From Isoetes taiwanensis (Eukaryota; Streptophyta; Lycopodiopsida; Isoetales; Isoetaceae), in the NCBI GenBank assembly GCA_021234155.1, contig JAJEKV010000001.1, positions 27,545,768 through 27,609,767 on the forward strand: 64,000 nt of DNA, read 5' to 3'. This document shows positions 31,441 through 42,148 of the stretch, in pieces. Positions within the stretch are counted from its first letter, which is position 1; the number at the start of each line of letters is the position of its first letter. The translations under genes and the position numbers were made by a program. The notes under the pieces were generated by a model. It had not been told where the DNA came from. It saw nothing but the letters and a program-made list of their open reading frames with translations, and did no database searches.

Positions 31441-32423
31441 TCACAATCCAAGGGAGTTTAGATGACCGTCAGCCTTCTTCTTGTATAGGTCATCCAAAGC
31501 CATGGTTTTTCTATTCACATAAACATCAGATTCAGAATCTGGACCCCTAAACTCATTCCCACCTATCCACAATTCCCAAGGGCTGGAAAATGTTTTGTCC
31601 AATACATTTTTTTTTGCAACATATGCCCTTAATTTTTTCTGTTTCAAATGTTCATTATAGTTACAGATATGTGTATCTTCACATGAACAGCCATAAATCT
31701 CATCACTATCATCTAACTAGTTGTCTTCAAAGAGGTCCCCTACTACATTGACTTGAGAACTCGGTTCTCCACAATCATTTTCACCACCAAGCTGAATCTT
31801 CAACTGCAATGACCTAGGTAAAAGTACCTATTCTGCCTCCCATCTTTCTATTATCTCAACATCCTCATCTGAATCCACAATAGCCTTTCTCTTCCTTTGT
31901 CTTTTCTTCCCCTTACCACTTTCCTTAGCCTTTCTTCTTTCTCCCCTTTCCTTCCTCATCTGTTCCCTCCTGACCCTTTCTTTCTCTTTGAAGACCTTTC
32001 TTTCCTCCATCAATCTCTTTTTCTCTTCTGTCTTTTATTTCCTTATTCTTTCTGCCTCTTCCACCTGTTTCTTATGGTCTACTCTAGCCTGCATCACATC
32101 GCAGCTGTAACCAAGAGTAAACTTTTGCTGGCTAACACCATACAACTCAACGTGGTTTGGGAAATACCAAATCTGGTAGCTGCTTTTCTAATGGAAATAA
32201 CTCCATCTTCAATTGCATCTATAGCTCCTTCCATTTGTTCCATAGACCAGGCACCTCTAGCAGCAGACCTAACATGTTCATTGGTCAAGCAACTGGGATC
32301 TTTTTCAGCTAGGACAGGCCTATCAGTCCTTCTCTTCTTAGAAGGTATAGGAACATCAATGGGATTTGGAGGCTATTCTGGAATTAAGGGTGGAGCAACC
32401 ACCCTGTTCCTTCTAAGAAGCAT
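31441..32423 (-). pseudogene. pogo/CENP-B-like transposase remnant without DDE core
   Basis: From an ATG at 32,423 the frame gives a helix-turn-helix of the psq/CENP-B type (WSMEQMEGAIDAIEDG, SIRKAATRFGISQTTL), which in pogo-superfamily transposases binds the element ends. After about 40 residues a frameshift leads to a strongly charged Lys/Arg/Glu tail (KEKERVRREQMRKERGERRK, GKGKKRQRKRK) and an acidic stretch (DSDEDVEIIE), then on past two stops to 31,441 (LRAYVAKKNVLDKTF). The catalytic DDE/DDD domain of about 200 residues that should lie between is absent. One TAG also occurs near 32,370. I see no clear terminal inverted repeats. A domesticated HTH protein is a weaker alternative. Confidence 0.55.
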
Positions 32424-33924
32424 AGTTAATAACAGGACAAGGAAGTGGCAGCCAAAAACTGCAACACAAAAAGGAAGAAATTATCAGTAAATGCATAAAA
32501 CACTACCAAAAAAAAATTCACACATCTTTAGAGCCATATAAACTCACCGGATGAGGGCCTCCTGCTCTAAATCTGCATGAACCACAACTCTAAAGCTCTA
32601 AATCTTCAATTCAACAATAATATATTAATGCTGGATAGAAATATTAAACATAATTGAAAGAAAATTTTAGCAACAAACAATATTCTCACTCTTACCTTGT
32701 TTTAGAGAAAGAGTCATGAGCAGCTCTAGTTACTTGAATGGAAGAAGAATGAATGCATGTAGACAGAGGGAATGTAAGAATAGAAAGTTATGATGTCAAA
32801 ATCAGAGAACAATATGTGGCACTTCAGATCAAAAGGCAAAAGCAAGTAGAAATGAGAGGGAATAAAAGAAAACCATCAGAGATTTCATACAAGAGCTGCA
32901 CATTGGACGAATAGGAAGAACTCTGAAAGAACCCTAAACAATGGCTTCTATTTATATTCAGGCAGATTCATCCATGAGATTACTAGAAATGAAAATCTAG
33001 GGATTAGAAGCCGCCATGTCAGTGATCTGAGCTCGCAAATCCATCCGAGCCTTCAAAATTTGCTTAAATTAGTTCTTCTAAATGCATTGAAACATGAATC
33101 TAGAAGAGGAACAGATGCATCCAAAAAATCCATGGCTACTATGCTTCCATGTCACAAATCCTCCAAATCAAGGGCTCTTAGTTGCCTAATCCTGTAAATG
33201 TGCTTAATACTACACGTAATCATAGATTAGGAGGGAAAAACTTGCAGAAATGGAGGGGGGAAGAAACTGTCACCAGGTTTTAGAAAGATTAACTGCTAAC
33301 ATATTGGGATTTGTCGGTGCCATCAAGGCCACCATGAGCGCTATTTGGGTCGGGCGATCCACCAGACTTTTTCTCGCGCGCCATCTGCTATTGGGATGTT
33401 CTCCACGATGGCACAAGGACTGTGCCAAAACGGCACCTACATGCTCACATGGAGTCTGCTTACGTGGATAATAGGGTCGTGAGTTTGGCCAAAAAAATAT
33501 TGGCGACTCTAAAAGGAGCTCTACTCTATATTGGCAAACGATAGGAGAGGCACTGGTGCTGGCGCCTAGGGTTTTAGTCCCGTTTGTTTGCACCTAACTT
33601 TTGATTCCCATGTCAGATCTGAGTGATTCTGGACTCGTTGGAAAGCTCATTGAATGCCTTATCTGTTGATATGTGGTTTGTATGATTATTAGACTACTTT
33701 GGCAGCAGAAAACTGCCTGATAGATCCGGCCCTTTGTTGGTGGTGTTAGGGTTTGGCTGCACTCTTCTTTTCGCCATAACGTCTGCGTTTGGTGGCAGTT
33801 TTAAGCGTATTTTGGCTCTTGGAAAGCTCATGGAGTGCTCTTTTTAGTGGTGCTTAAATTTATCAGAAGTTACTCTATTGTGGGGGGCTGTTGAGCTCTG
33901 AAATCTCGGCCCCTTTTAGTGGAG
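32424..33924. other. No gene seen; likely includes the 5' leader of the following LINE
   Basis: AT-rich to about 33,240, then a more GC-balanced stretch without convincing frames. It contains two copies of a GGAAAGCTCATnGA phrase (33,640 and 33,820), and a leader ending CCCCTTTTAGTGGAG before the LINE ORF1 ATG. Confidence 0.4.
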
Positions 33925-35938
33925 ATGGCAAAAGCAACTCCTAGTCCTTCCAATCGCTCCTCTAGTAATCCTAATGGGGTACAGGGCACTGGTGGAATGG
34001 AATATACTCTAGATTCTCCAAAGATAAGTGTTCAAGATGCCCACATACTGGCTCGTGAAGGTGCCCCTTCTTCGCCTAAGAGTTTAGTATCATCAGTAGC
34101 AGTTGGATCTGAGGGGCAGGAGAGGCATGCTTCTATGCATCTCAATCCACTGGCCTTGTCACATGCTCCTATTTCTTCCAGTGGCATATGTGTACTAGCT
34201 CAACTGAGGCAACAACTTGAGCTCTCTCCCCTTCTCAGCTTATTGTTCCCGCTTCTGACCCTATGTCTCATGATGCTAGAGGCAATGTTGGACAGATGTC
34301 TGGAAAGCTCTTCTAGAAAGTTGGTATTTCCAGAGGCACCTCCAATACATGTTAGAAGTTCTTCAGAACAAGTGAGATTAGTAGCTCCTGCTCTGAAGTA
34401 TGTGACACAGGCTGCACCCCAACACATGTTGGGAGTCTCTCATATGAGATGGAGGCCCTTGTGGACAAACAAAAATCCAGCGCATGTTGAGGTTCATCAA
34501 GGTAGAAGGAGTTTCCTCCTCTTCCTTCAAGCAAGCCTGGGATACCTTCTTCTTCAACTATGTCGTATATCTCGACCTCTACACCTTGGAGGTCTTCTGA
34601 CACAGTGGCAAGGGTTATAGGTGTTCGCTTTTATGCAAAGGTATGTCATCTCCAACCATCTCACTTCGTGTCAGAGGCCATTGCCACCATGGTGGACAAT
34701 AATAAGAAAGAAATTGCATCCTATTTTCAGCAGTTGCAGGCCAAGCATGACTCTATGGATATCCTGTTACCACCAGCTGAAATTTTCTATGAGGTTCAGG
34801 AGTGCAGGCCAACCTTTGGGTGCTTTGGGACCCTTATGGTGCAAATCAGTCATGAGGCTCACCTCGACATGTGGAGCAATTAGTTGCATGCTCTGTTGTT
34901 TGTTACTTCACTTGCCCCTTCTTGGATCTGAAGCGCGTGGAATCTTGGTTGGTTATTTGGGCATCTACATAAATTAGGGCTTCCCGCATATCAATCTATC
35001 AAGCTCGTAGCCAAAGATCAACGTTGTTTTCTCTTGATGTTTGACTATCCGGAGCCGGTGGCTCAACTCATAGGACGATGGATTGATCCTCCGTGGAAAC
35101 ATTTCTTATTGTATCAACAATATGTTCCTGGGTCTTTTCCAGGTAAGCCAGATGCCTTATGTGCCCCATTCTGGATTGCTATTGAAGACTTCCCACCTGA
35201 GTTTCAGAATTCTGAGTTCATTTCTGCTTTTGCTAATGAGATTAGACTTCATGTGCAATATGCTATAACCAATGGCATTACTAAGATTTGTGTAGCACGA
35301 CCCATTCATCATGATCTACCTCAGACAACTGTTGTTCAGAGTGGGCCCATCTTCTTTCCTTTCAAGATACAATTGTTAAATGGCCCAGAGCTAGCTCTCA
35401 TGTTCCCTGAGGCCCCTCTCTTTGCTCAATATTATAAGTCTTACCAGCAAGCTCCTCAGCTGCCTCTGCTGCAAATCCTGGTCCTAGCTCTAATCCCTCT
35501 TCAATGGATGTCTCTCATCCCCCTGTGACTTCCTCTACATCTATTCCAGCCGATGGTCCCACGCCTCTGCTGCTGGATGAACAGAGGCAACGGATGGATG
35601 AGATTCAGAGGTTTCAAGAGCAAGTTGAAGAGGCTTGTGGGCAGTACATGGACCTTGATCGTCGTGGTTCCCACCCTCCACTCCAACATCCACCTACTCT
35701 TCATCAACCTCAAAAGTCCGCTAAGGGTTCTAACACCTCTGCATCTCAACCCTCCTCAACACTTACTTTACGTAATTCAGCTCCTCCTGTTGCGTATGGT
35801 CACTTTGCTCCACTTCAATGGGCTGATTTGGCTGAAGATAATACTATCTTGCCGCAGGCCCAGAATACATCTTCAAACTCTCCTGGGATTTTAGTGGTCA
35901 CATCTGATTTGACTCCGTTACAAGTCCAATGCGATTAG
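33925..35938 (+). pseudogene. LINE ORF1, copy without ORF2
   Basis: Starts at ATG 33,925 (MAKATPSPSNRSSSNPNG). The conserved core lies at 35,034-35,528: LMFDYPEPVAQLIGRW, FWIAIEDFPPEF and QSGPIFFPFKIQLLNG, which align with the ORF1 of the LINE at 3,587-4,690. The frame changes near 34,620, 34,980 and 35,520, so it is not intact. The C-terminal part is Pro, Ser and Gln rich. No endonuclease or RT follows. After 35,938 an inverted repeat and an LTR begin. This is a different, more diverged LINE family from the one at the left edge. Confidence 0.75.
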
Positions 35939-35980
35939 ACCTTTAAGCAGCGTCGTATCTCCTTTTAGTTATCTAGTTAA

Positions 35981-36026
35981 GCAAGGGTTAGTTAGCTTGA
36001 GATTCTAGTTAGGAACTAACCCTTGC
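35981..36026. repeat. Perfect 13-bp inverted repeat
   Basis: GCAAGGGTTAGTT (35,981-35,993) and AACTAACCCTTGC (36,014-36,026) with a 20-nt loop, at the boundary between the LINE ORF1 and the LTR. It could form a hairpin. Role unknown. Confidence 0.85.
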
Positions 36027-36884
36027 TTGTTAGATGGATGATTAGTCTCTCTCGTTTATGTTTTAGATGAGATTATGATGGATGTATAAGATATGAATGC
36101 TCTCTTTCTGTTTCTCCTGTGTTGTATGGGTAAAAGGGGGTAGAGACCTAGAGGCCATCTAGGATTAGATATGCTCCTAGCTAGAACCCTTTAAATCCCA
36201 TTAGATGCGGCCTGTGCACATGAGCCCACCGGGCTATAGATGGTATGATGTGGTTCAACACTAAATAACGGTCACAACTGGTGAAGTGGGGGCGGAGCCT
36301 TGCTGAGCGTGGATACTGGGGCTCCTACATTGTGCTAGGCTTATAGTTGGTCACCAAGTGTGGGTCGGGTATGGGTCTGACACCCCCTAACAGGCTATGT
36401 GCCTATAGGGACGTCATGGACTCTGTGTATAGATTTAGGGGGGGTAAGTCGGGTACGGATATGTGTGCCCGAGGTGGCACGTATCCTCTAGCACACCCAT
36501 GGAACCATTGTGATTTTGGAGGGAATTCATCCCTTTCCTGCCTCGTCGGACAGGGGAGATATAACCCGGAGTAGTCTCATAGGGTGACTCCACGAGATCA
36601 TATCTCCAGAAAGCTACAACCATGCCATAGCATGATTCAGCCTATCTGCAAAGTGTGCACAGGAGAGACGGATGGAGTACTGTATAGGATTCCCATAGAA
36701 GGTGTGGAACAAATGACACCTCCATGTCCTTCACCCAGACACTTGCCCATCACAAGTGGTCCGAGTCAGACGGAGGGCCTTTCCGTGGTGATGGAGTCGC
36801 CATACGAGGGGAATTTCCCGTATTTCTACAATGGGAGCATCGTATAGGTTCGGGGAGCATCACACACATTGGACATAATTCATT
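36010..36884 (+). mobile_element. Older, related gypsy LTR, internally deleted
   Basis: Colinear with the 3' LTR at 48,080-49,218 but clearly more diverged: shared landmarks GGCCTGTGCACA, GTGAAGTGGGGG, GGGTCGGGTATGGGTCTGAC, CATAGCATGATTC. About 250 bp corresponding to 48,800-49,050 are missing. It ends GGGGAGCATCACA near 36,874 without a primer site after it. It is therefore a solo or partial LTR from a sister family. Confidence 0.75.
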
Positions 36885-37592
36885 GATAAATGATTTTATC
36901 CTGTGAACCCACGTGTTCACCCTCAAAGATCGGTGCACTATTTGCCACAATAACGTGCAAGTCTTCGGAGACGAAATTGGATTCCCCTCAAGTTGTATTC
37001 AGTTGATATCATTGCCATGGTGGATCCCTCTCGCCACGAGTGCTTTACCCTCGGTATTGGCATCATATGTTGATCCTCGGGTTCATCACAGATGGTTAAA
37101 CATGGGGTTTCTTCAGTAGAGGATTGATATTTTGATAGACAATTGGCGCCCTGGCAATTATTCTGTGACAGGTTTCAACTTAAGGAACGAGATAGTGCGG
37201 TCTGGGCCCGAGTGGCAAATAATCTACCATTGACCCCTGCAAGGGACAGGACGGGTGTGGCGATGTAATCGGAAGATTGACCCCTCAAACTTTGTTAATC
37301 TTGTTATGAGCTTCTGGCAATTCAGGATGAATTGCTCCCCTCAAATGGATGGACTCTGTAGATACCAGGAGACAATTGGGGCAAGATTTGAAGATAGGTG
37401 CATCAATCTCAAACAACGGGTGAATCTGCTCCCAGGGACCCTTCAGAAAGGGAGAGGCGTTGACATATGGCCTAATATCCGCAAATAGCGCTCAGGGAAG
37501 CCACACAGGAACATCAAGCAGAACCATGCCAGGCGAGTCAAGCTCAATCCTGAGGATTGCAAAAATAAACTTTGAGATTAGGACCTTACTCC
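36885..37592. other. Unrecognised 0.7-kb insert between two LTR pieces
   Basis: A 77-codon frame at 37,255-37,488 (NLVMSFWQFRMNCSP, RFEDRCINLKQRVNLLPG) reads like protein but matches nothing I know. Its neighbours in other frames are also partly open, so it could be a decayed retroelement coding region. Confidence 0.3.
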
Positions 37593-37983
37593 AAGATTCC
37601 GTCTGCTGACCTCTTGAGACCTAGCCATCAGTCGATCCTCACTGGAGTCTGAGCCAGGGTAGAACCATGGGTTTTGGGGTGTTTTCCCTAGTATTAAATG
37701 CATCTTCTCTGTTATTATCAGTTGGATGGATGTGCCACCCTTCGTGGTGGTTATTTATGATATGATTATGCTGTATGCTAACCTTGTATGCACGCTTCCG
37801 CGACATAGGAGCCCCATTGAAGGCGTGGGCCGAATGACACCTCTGTGTCCTTCACTCGAGCATCTTTTCATAGATGGTCCGAGTTAGACGGAGGGCCCTG
37901 CTCATGGCGAGTTGGTTGCCATGGGATGGGGAAGTCCCCGTATGTATATGCACGAGCGTCGTATATGTTATGGGAGCGTCACA
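37593..37983 (+). repeat. Partial 5' LTR (3' quarter only)
   Basis: Nearly identical to 48,829-49,218, ending GGGAGCGTCACA. Homology begins abruptly at ATTCCGTCTGCTGACC. The first 1.18 kb of the LTR is not present upstream in comparable form. Confidence 0.9.
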
Positions 37984-37984
37984 G

Positions 37985-37997
37985 TGGTATCAAAGCC
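37985..37997 (+). other. Primer binding site, tRNA-Met type
   Basis: TGGTATCAAAGCC one base after the LTR end. It differs by one base from the common plant TGGTATCAGAGCC complementary to initiator tRNA-Met. Confidence 0.9.
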
Positions 37998-38671
37998 GTG
38001 ATTTTGGTAGCCCGAAATCATAGCACTGACCCAAATCCCCTAACTCGTTAGTTCGGTAGTTAGGTGGGAGTCTAAGCTAGTTGGACTGTTTAGCTCTTCG
38101 ATGTTTGGTTTTGTGCTAGGTTGATGTAATAAATTGTAAGTTTTAAGAAGTTTAGGGCGACTGGAGGACCCAAGTTTGGAAGGGCCATAACTTTTTGTAG
38201 GTAGCTCGGATGAAGGCGAAAATGGTTCCAACGGATCGGGCACCTCCCAAATACCCTAGGAGGCACGTCACCGGAGGGCGAAATGGCGACAGCAAGGCGA
38301 AAAAGCAAAAGGGGCGCTGCTGTCGGATGGAGTATTTTTCTCGAAAAGTTAGGGCCGTATAACGCTAGCAGCGCCCCATACGGTTCCGCGTATAAAAATA
38401 CGCGTCCGTTTTTAAAAAAAAAAAATAAAAAAATTAGGGAACTTTTCAAAAAAGTTAAAAGTTAGATTCAAATTTGTATTACTTTAAGTGTGTTAGTTGG
38501 GACGCCTTCTTGCCGCCATAGCCGCCGGACTTGAGCTCTTCTTCCGCCATAGCTGACCTCCATTGCTACCTTGTAACTGCCCTAACCACCTAGCGCCTTT
38601 GCCTAGTATCCAGCACCATCTGTCTAAGCCTGAGCGCCCTACTTTTTCTCTTGTTATCCATCGCTAGTGCC

Positions 38672-39922
38672 ATGATGCCGCGCTTCAAGCTCACCGTGGA
38701 CCTAAACAAGGCGACTGTCTTCCAGCTGTTTAGCGTCCTAGTAGACCATCTCTCTGATGATAGTGATATGATCGACACTGTTCTAAACCTACTTGTGACT
38801 CATTTCACTGAGGGCCGTAGAATCCCCTACCCAATCTTCCATTTCAATGAACGCTTCCTCATGAATGCTGCAGACCAACCTTACACTCTTGTGGAGCAGC
38901 CTGATCAAGCTTGGGCCATTGTTAAGTTCTATCCGCTAGCCGACCCAGAGGAGGATTCCATTGAGCTCATCCGAATAGAGGCCCAACGGATTTTGCACCT
39001 TGCTAGGGTAGAGGACCTCCAGCAAATAGCTAGTGGCCTACCAGAAGAGCGGGCTAGTCATTTTTATTACCTTGGTAAAGGCCATGTGCTTATGTACAGG
39101 GACCATTACAATCTTTCCCCTTTCTTTTGGAATGAAGAACTATATAGTTTTATCTTCGAGAATGTTCCCCCTACCTTCACACAAGACCGCATGGACCTCG
39201 TGCAAGCTGACATGCGAGCTCACCCGGCCCGGTACCATACGGAGATTGCCAGGCGAATACAAGTGCGCCAGGATAAGGAAGCGTGGGATGCTGAGAGAGA
39301 GAGGCTCCGTAAAGCAGAGGAGGATGCCCAAACACAGCGGGGCGGGGATCAGAATGTTGATCAGCAGGAGGATCAACATGTGAGTCAGGAAGGAGATCAG
39401 AATGCTGTTGTCCCGGATAAGGAGGAGCGGTGGGGTAACCAGAAGAGGAAGCATACGAAGCCCATACGGGGAGGCGTCGGCTATAAGACCAGGCTGCAGA
39501 AGGATGCCCAAATCGGGAAGAAAACGTCGGCTCAGCGACGGGAGCAGATTGTTCAGAGGGCGAAACATCCGACGACCGGCGGGAAATCTTTACCCCTGCC
39601 CCGGCCACCTGCTAAGCCAAGGAAGCCTCATAGATTCCGATCTGGTACGGTGTCTCTCAGGGAGATTCGAAAATATCAGAAGACAGCGGAGCCTTTGCTA
39701 CGCTGCCTGCCTTTCTAGCATCTGGTCTGGGAAATCGCCCAAGACTTCAAGACCGACCTGAGATTCCAGGCATTTGCTCTGCTTGCGCTTCAGGAGGCCG
39801 CTGAGGCCTACCTTGTTGACATTTTGAGTGATGCTAACCTCTGTGCGATTCATGCTAAGAGAGTTACCATAATGCCCAAGGATATCCAGCTTGCAAGAAG
39901 GATCCGAGGGGAATTTCGCTGA
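38672..39922 (+). pseudogene. Retrotransposon ORF with C-terminal histone H3 fold (one nonsense codon)
   Basis: Start taken at ATG 38,672. Residues 1-200 are an unrecognised, mostly helical region ([20 protein letters not shown]). Residues 200-260 are charged and Gln rich ([13 protein letters not shown]-like, [13 protein letters not shown]). Residues 265-317 are basic and include TTGGKS, like the H3 tail around Lys14. From residue 318 the match to canonical H3 is unmistakable: [20 protein letters not shown], then [40 protein letters not shown] and ARRIRGE. Loop 1 has canonical length, so it is H3-like and not CENH3. TAG at 39,716 replaces Gln68 of H3 and the frame then continues to TGA at 39,920. 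It lies between the PBS and gag of the gypsy element. An H3 domain could target integration to chromatin or package element DNA (inference). Confidence 0.9.
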
Positions 39923-40184
39923 CGGTTGGAACTTTCTTTGTTCTATTGTACAAATTTTGTGATCGATATCTATGTAATTTTTTTTTTTTTAAGCTATACA
40001 CTCAAAACCGTGTCTTTTTGTCACTTGGTGTATATTTAAATGTAAATTATTAAGTAAATAATAATTTTTTTAATAACCTAGGAAAACGTGCCGAAAAGTA
40101 TAAAGCCACTTTTTGGCCCATTAGGGTTTCATTCTCGTTCTTGCTTTCAGCGTTTGCCTCCTCCTCCCTTGCGCCTTCTTTCCC
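39923..40184. promoter_or_regulatory. Spacer between the first two pre-gag ORFs, possible internal promoter/leader
   Basis: AT-rich with a T run at 39,977, then GGCCCATTAGGGTTTCATTC near 40,115 (a telo-box-like AAACCCTAA on the minus strand, common in promoters of plant histone and ribosomal protein genes) and an acceptor-like TTGCTTTCAG at 40,150. This could be an internal promoter or an intron end. Confidence 0.35.
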
Positions 40185-41573
40185 ATGGCTCGCCCAACGC
40201 TACAGCAGTGGTACCTGGATGGCGAACACTGGGACCCCGCGGTTCCTTTTGATCTTCTTCATCCTCTTCTGCTCCAGCAAGTGGATCTCATCCACAACAT
40301 GCAGGCGCACCCCGACTATGCTGCTTTTCTTCAGTTCTACTGTGAGGAAATCGTGCCTGCATGTGTCTTCAACGAAGATGACTCACAGCTCTACCTTGAC
40401 TTCCACACCTTGCTCGAGATGTTGGGAGACGATGACCATGCCCGGAATGTCATTAAGGGCATTAGGAGGAGAGGGACCGACCTCCCTATCGTTACTATAG
40501 ATCGAGAACTCTGTTTTGAGGCTCGATTTGCGCTGGCCATCATCATGGACCAGTACATTGAGGATGAGCAGATAGCTGCCGAGCAGTCTTCTACACCAGT
40601 ACCTCCTGACCCGGAAGACGATGAAGTCGTCGATGAGCAGGACTTTGTACGGTGGAAGGAGTTAGCCACCGAAGCACCGACGGTAGAGATAAAGCCCTCA
40701 AGCTCGAAGGGCTAAAACTCCTCCCTACCATACTCTTGAACAACCAAGAGTATCTTATTCTCGAGGACATTATGTGGGCTTATCGCGTCATTGCGGATAT
40801 GAGGGACCGCCGAAAGATAGAGGTCCTCTATGACCTTGCGGAGTACTGCCAGAATGACTTCCTCGACTTTACAACACCCGTTGTGCATCCACCACAAGTC
40901 GAGAACTTGTTAGTATATCGGCCAGAAGAGCTAGAGCCCGTTGAGACCCTCTTGTCTCTTCGACAGTTCCTATTGACTGATGCGCCCCAGCCTCCTGAGG
41001 AGCAGTTTGCAGCTAACATGCGCCATCCTCCTGTAGTTCAGCCATTACAGATCACTATGGGAGAGGGGGATCAAGTGGAGGAAGACCTCTGGGATACCAA
41101 GAAGAGTCTGGGATGACAAAGAAGAAGCAGAAGAGGAGAAGATACCTCTTAACTTGGAAAAGGAAGCAGAGACCTCCAGAGATCCGCAAATTAGGGCAAT
41201 AGGCAACCACTTGACCCGATTCTTCCTTTCAGCCTTCCGGCAAGGTGAGGTCTTGTTCTTCTCCAAGAACTTGGGGCCTTCTTCGGAAGCATCTTGGTGG
41301 GCGCTCCGTGCGTTATCCACCTTGGCGGGCCATAAGAAGATTGATTACCATGCCACCACTATCACTTTGGTCCGACGAGATCTGGCTATAGTGGCATTGG
41401 GGGACGTGGCGGGCTGCGCTAGTATGCGACTCCTTGTGGCGGCACCCTTGGCCACTTGCTTACCACCGGAGGCAGCAGCTCGAGCCGCCCTCTCTGCTAG
41501 TCCCAGCACCACCTTGATGCGCTACCGGCCACCTCCTCAGCCTATGGACGATGAGGAGGAACCTAGTTCTTAG
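40185..41573 (+). pseudogene. Second pre-gag ORF with a probable H2A-type histone fold (two frameshifts)
   Basis: ATG 40,185 opens a frame of 176 codons (MARPTLQQWYLDGEHWDP, acidic by residue 150). Near 40,690 the coding signal shifts to another frame (KLEGLKLLPTILLNNQEY to about 41,095), then returns to the first frame to TAG at 41,571. The last part, 41,184-41,475, lines up with H2A over its whole fold: IGNHLTRFFLS against VGRIARFLK, STLAG against LELAG, TTITLVRRDLAIVAL against TRIVPRHIQLAV, then RLLVAAPLATCLPPE against KLLGTVTIANGGVMPNI. The spacing from the Arg-Phe to LAG to T-x-I is the same within two residues. Identity is low, so the call rests on pattern and on the H3 domain next door. 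The C-terminus is acidic (DDEEEPSS). Confidence 0.5.
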
Positions 41574-41798
41574 ATATCTTTTTACAATTATAAATCTTTG
41601 TATTCCGTATAGATGTAATCTTTGATTGGCATTTTTTTTAAGCCATCATATAATATATGTGCTATTTTCCTATGTTTCATGATTATTGTATCGTTGAGTA
41701 CAATTAAGTTGTGTCCCTATGATACTTGTTTGTCTCTTTTAGAGTTTGGAGTATAAGAAATCGTTCGATATTGTATATTCATTCTTGCCGCCTTACAG

Positions 41799-42148
41799 AC
41801 GATGAGCTCGAGGAAGGGGAACCCGTGGAAGAAGGAGAGCCCTATGATTCAACTAAAGGATTGGAAATAGTCAACATCCTCCGTGAGCGCGCCTTTGAGC
41901 ATCTACAACAGACTCTTCGTCGTACCTGGGATTACTGGGAAATGACGAAGCATGAAGCTTTTGCCGACGCTAATGACCATTTGTGGCAGATCTTTTATGC
42001 GCTAAGAGACCTTTTTAATTTGGTCATCATTAGTCCTACGTTAGACTACCAGTATGTTATCATCCAGGCATGGGCTCGCTACAAGGTAGTCAGGGCAGTA
42101 CGGGAGAGCATCCGTTACTCCATCCTGTACCCTTTCGCGCAGCCCTAG
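41799..42148 (+). CDS. Third pre-gag ORF, unrecognised
   Basis: An open frame follows the acceptor-like TGCCGCCTTACAG at 41,798. It begins acidic (DDELEEGEPVEEGEP) and continues with a helical, aromatic-rich region (LQQTLRRTWDYWEMTKHE, LWQIFYALRDLF, QYVIIQAWARYK) to a stop at 42,146. No ATG lies at the start in this frame, so it may be an exon joined to upstream sequence. I looked for H2B or H4 signatures given its neighbours and found none convincing. The preceding 41,574-41,798 is AT-rich spacer. Confidence 0.4.

Noticed and set aside
33270-33593. 107-codon minus-strand ORF upstream of the LINE
   Set aside because: No recognisable domain; likely chance frame in a LINE leader.
36347-36906. 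ORFs of 60-87 codons in the older LTR
   Set aside because: They lie wholly in LTR sequence shared with non-coding LTRs at 25 kb and 48 kb, and their frames are not conserved among copies.
39623-39922. CENH3 (centromeric histone) assignment for the H3 domain
   Set aside because: Loop 1 has canonical H3 length and the core residues follow canonical H3, not the diverged and longer CENH3 loop.
40141-40500. Overlapping 119-codon frame in the second pre-gag ORF
   Set aside because: Shadow frame of the 40,185 ORF, Ser/Thr-rich and without conserved features.
41799-42148. H2B or H4 fold in the third pre-gag ORF
   Set aside because: Looked for because of the neighbouring histone folds, but none of the characteristic H2B or H4 motifs align with correct spacing.
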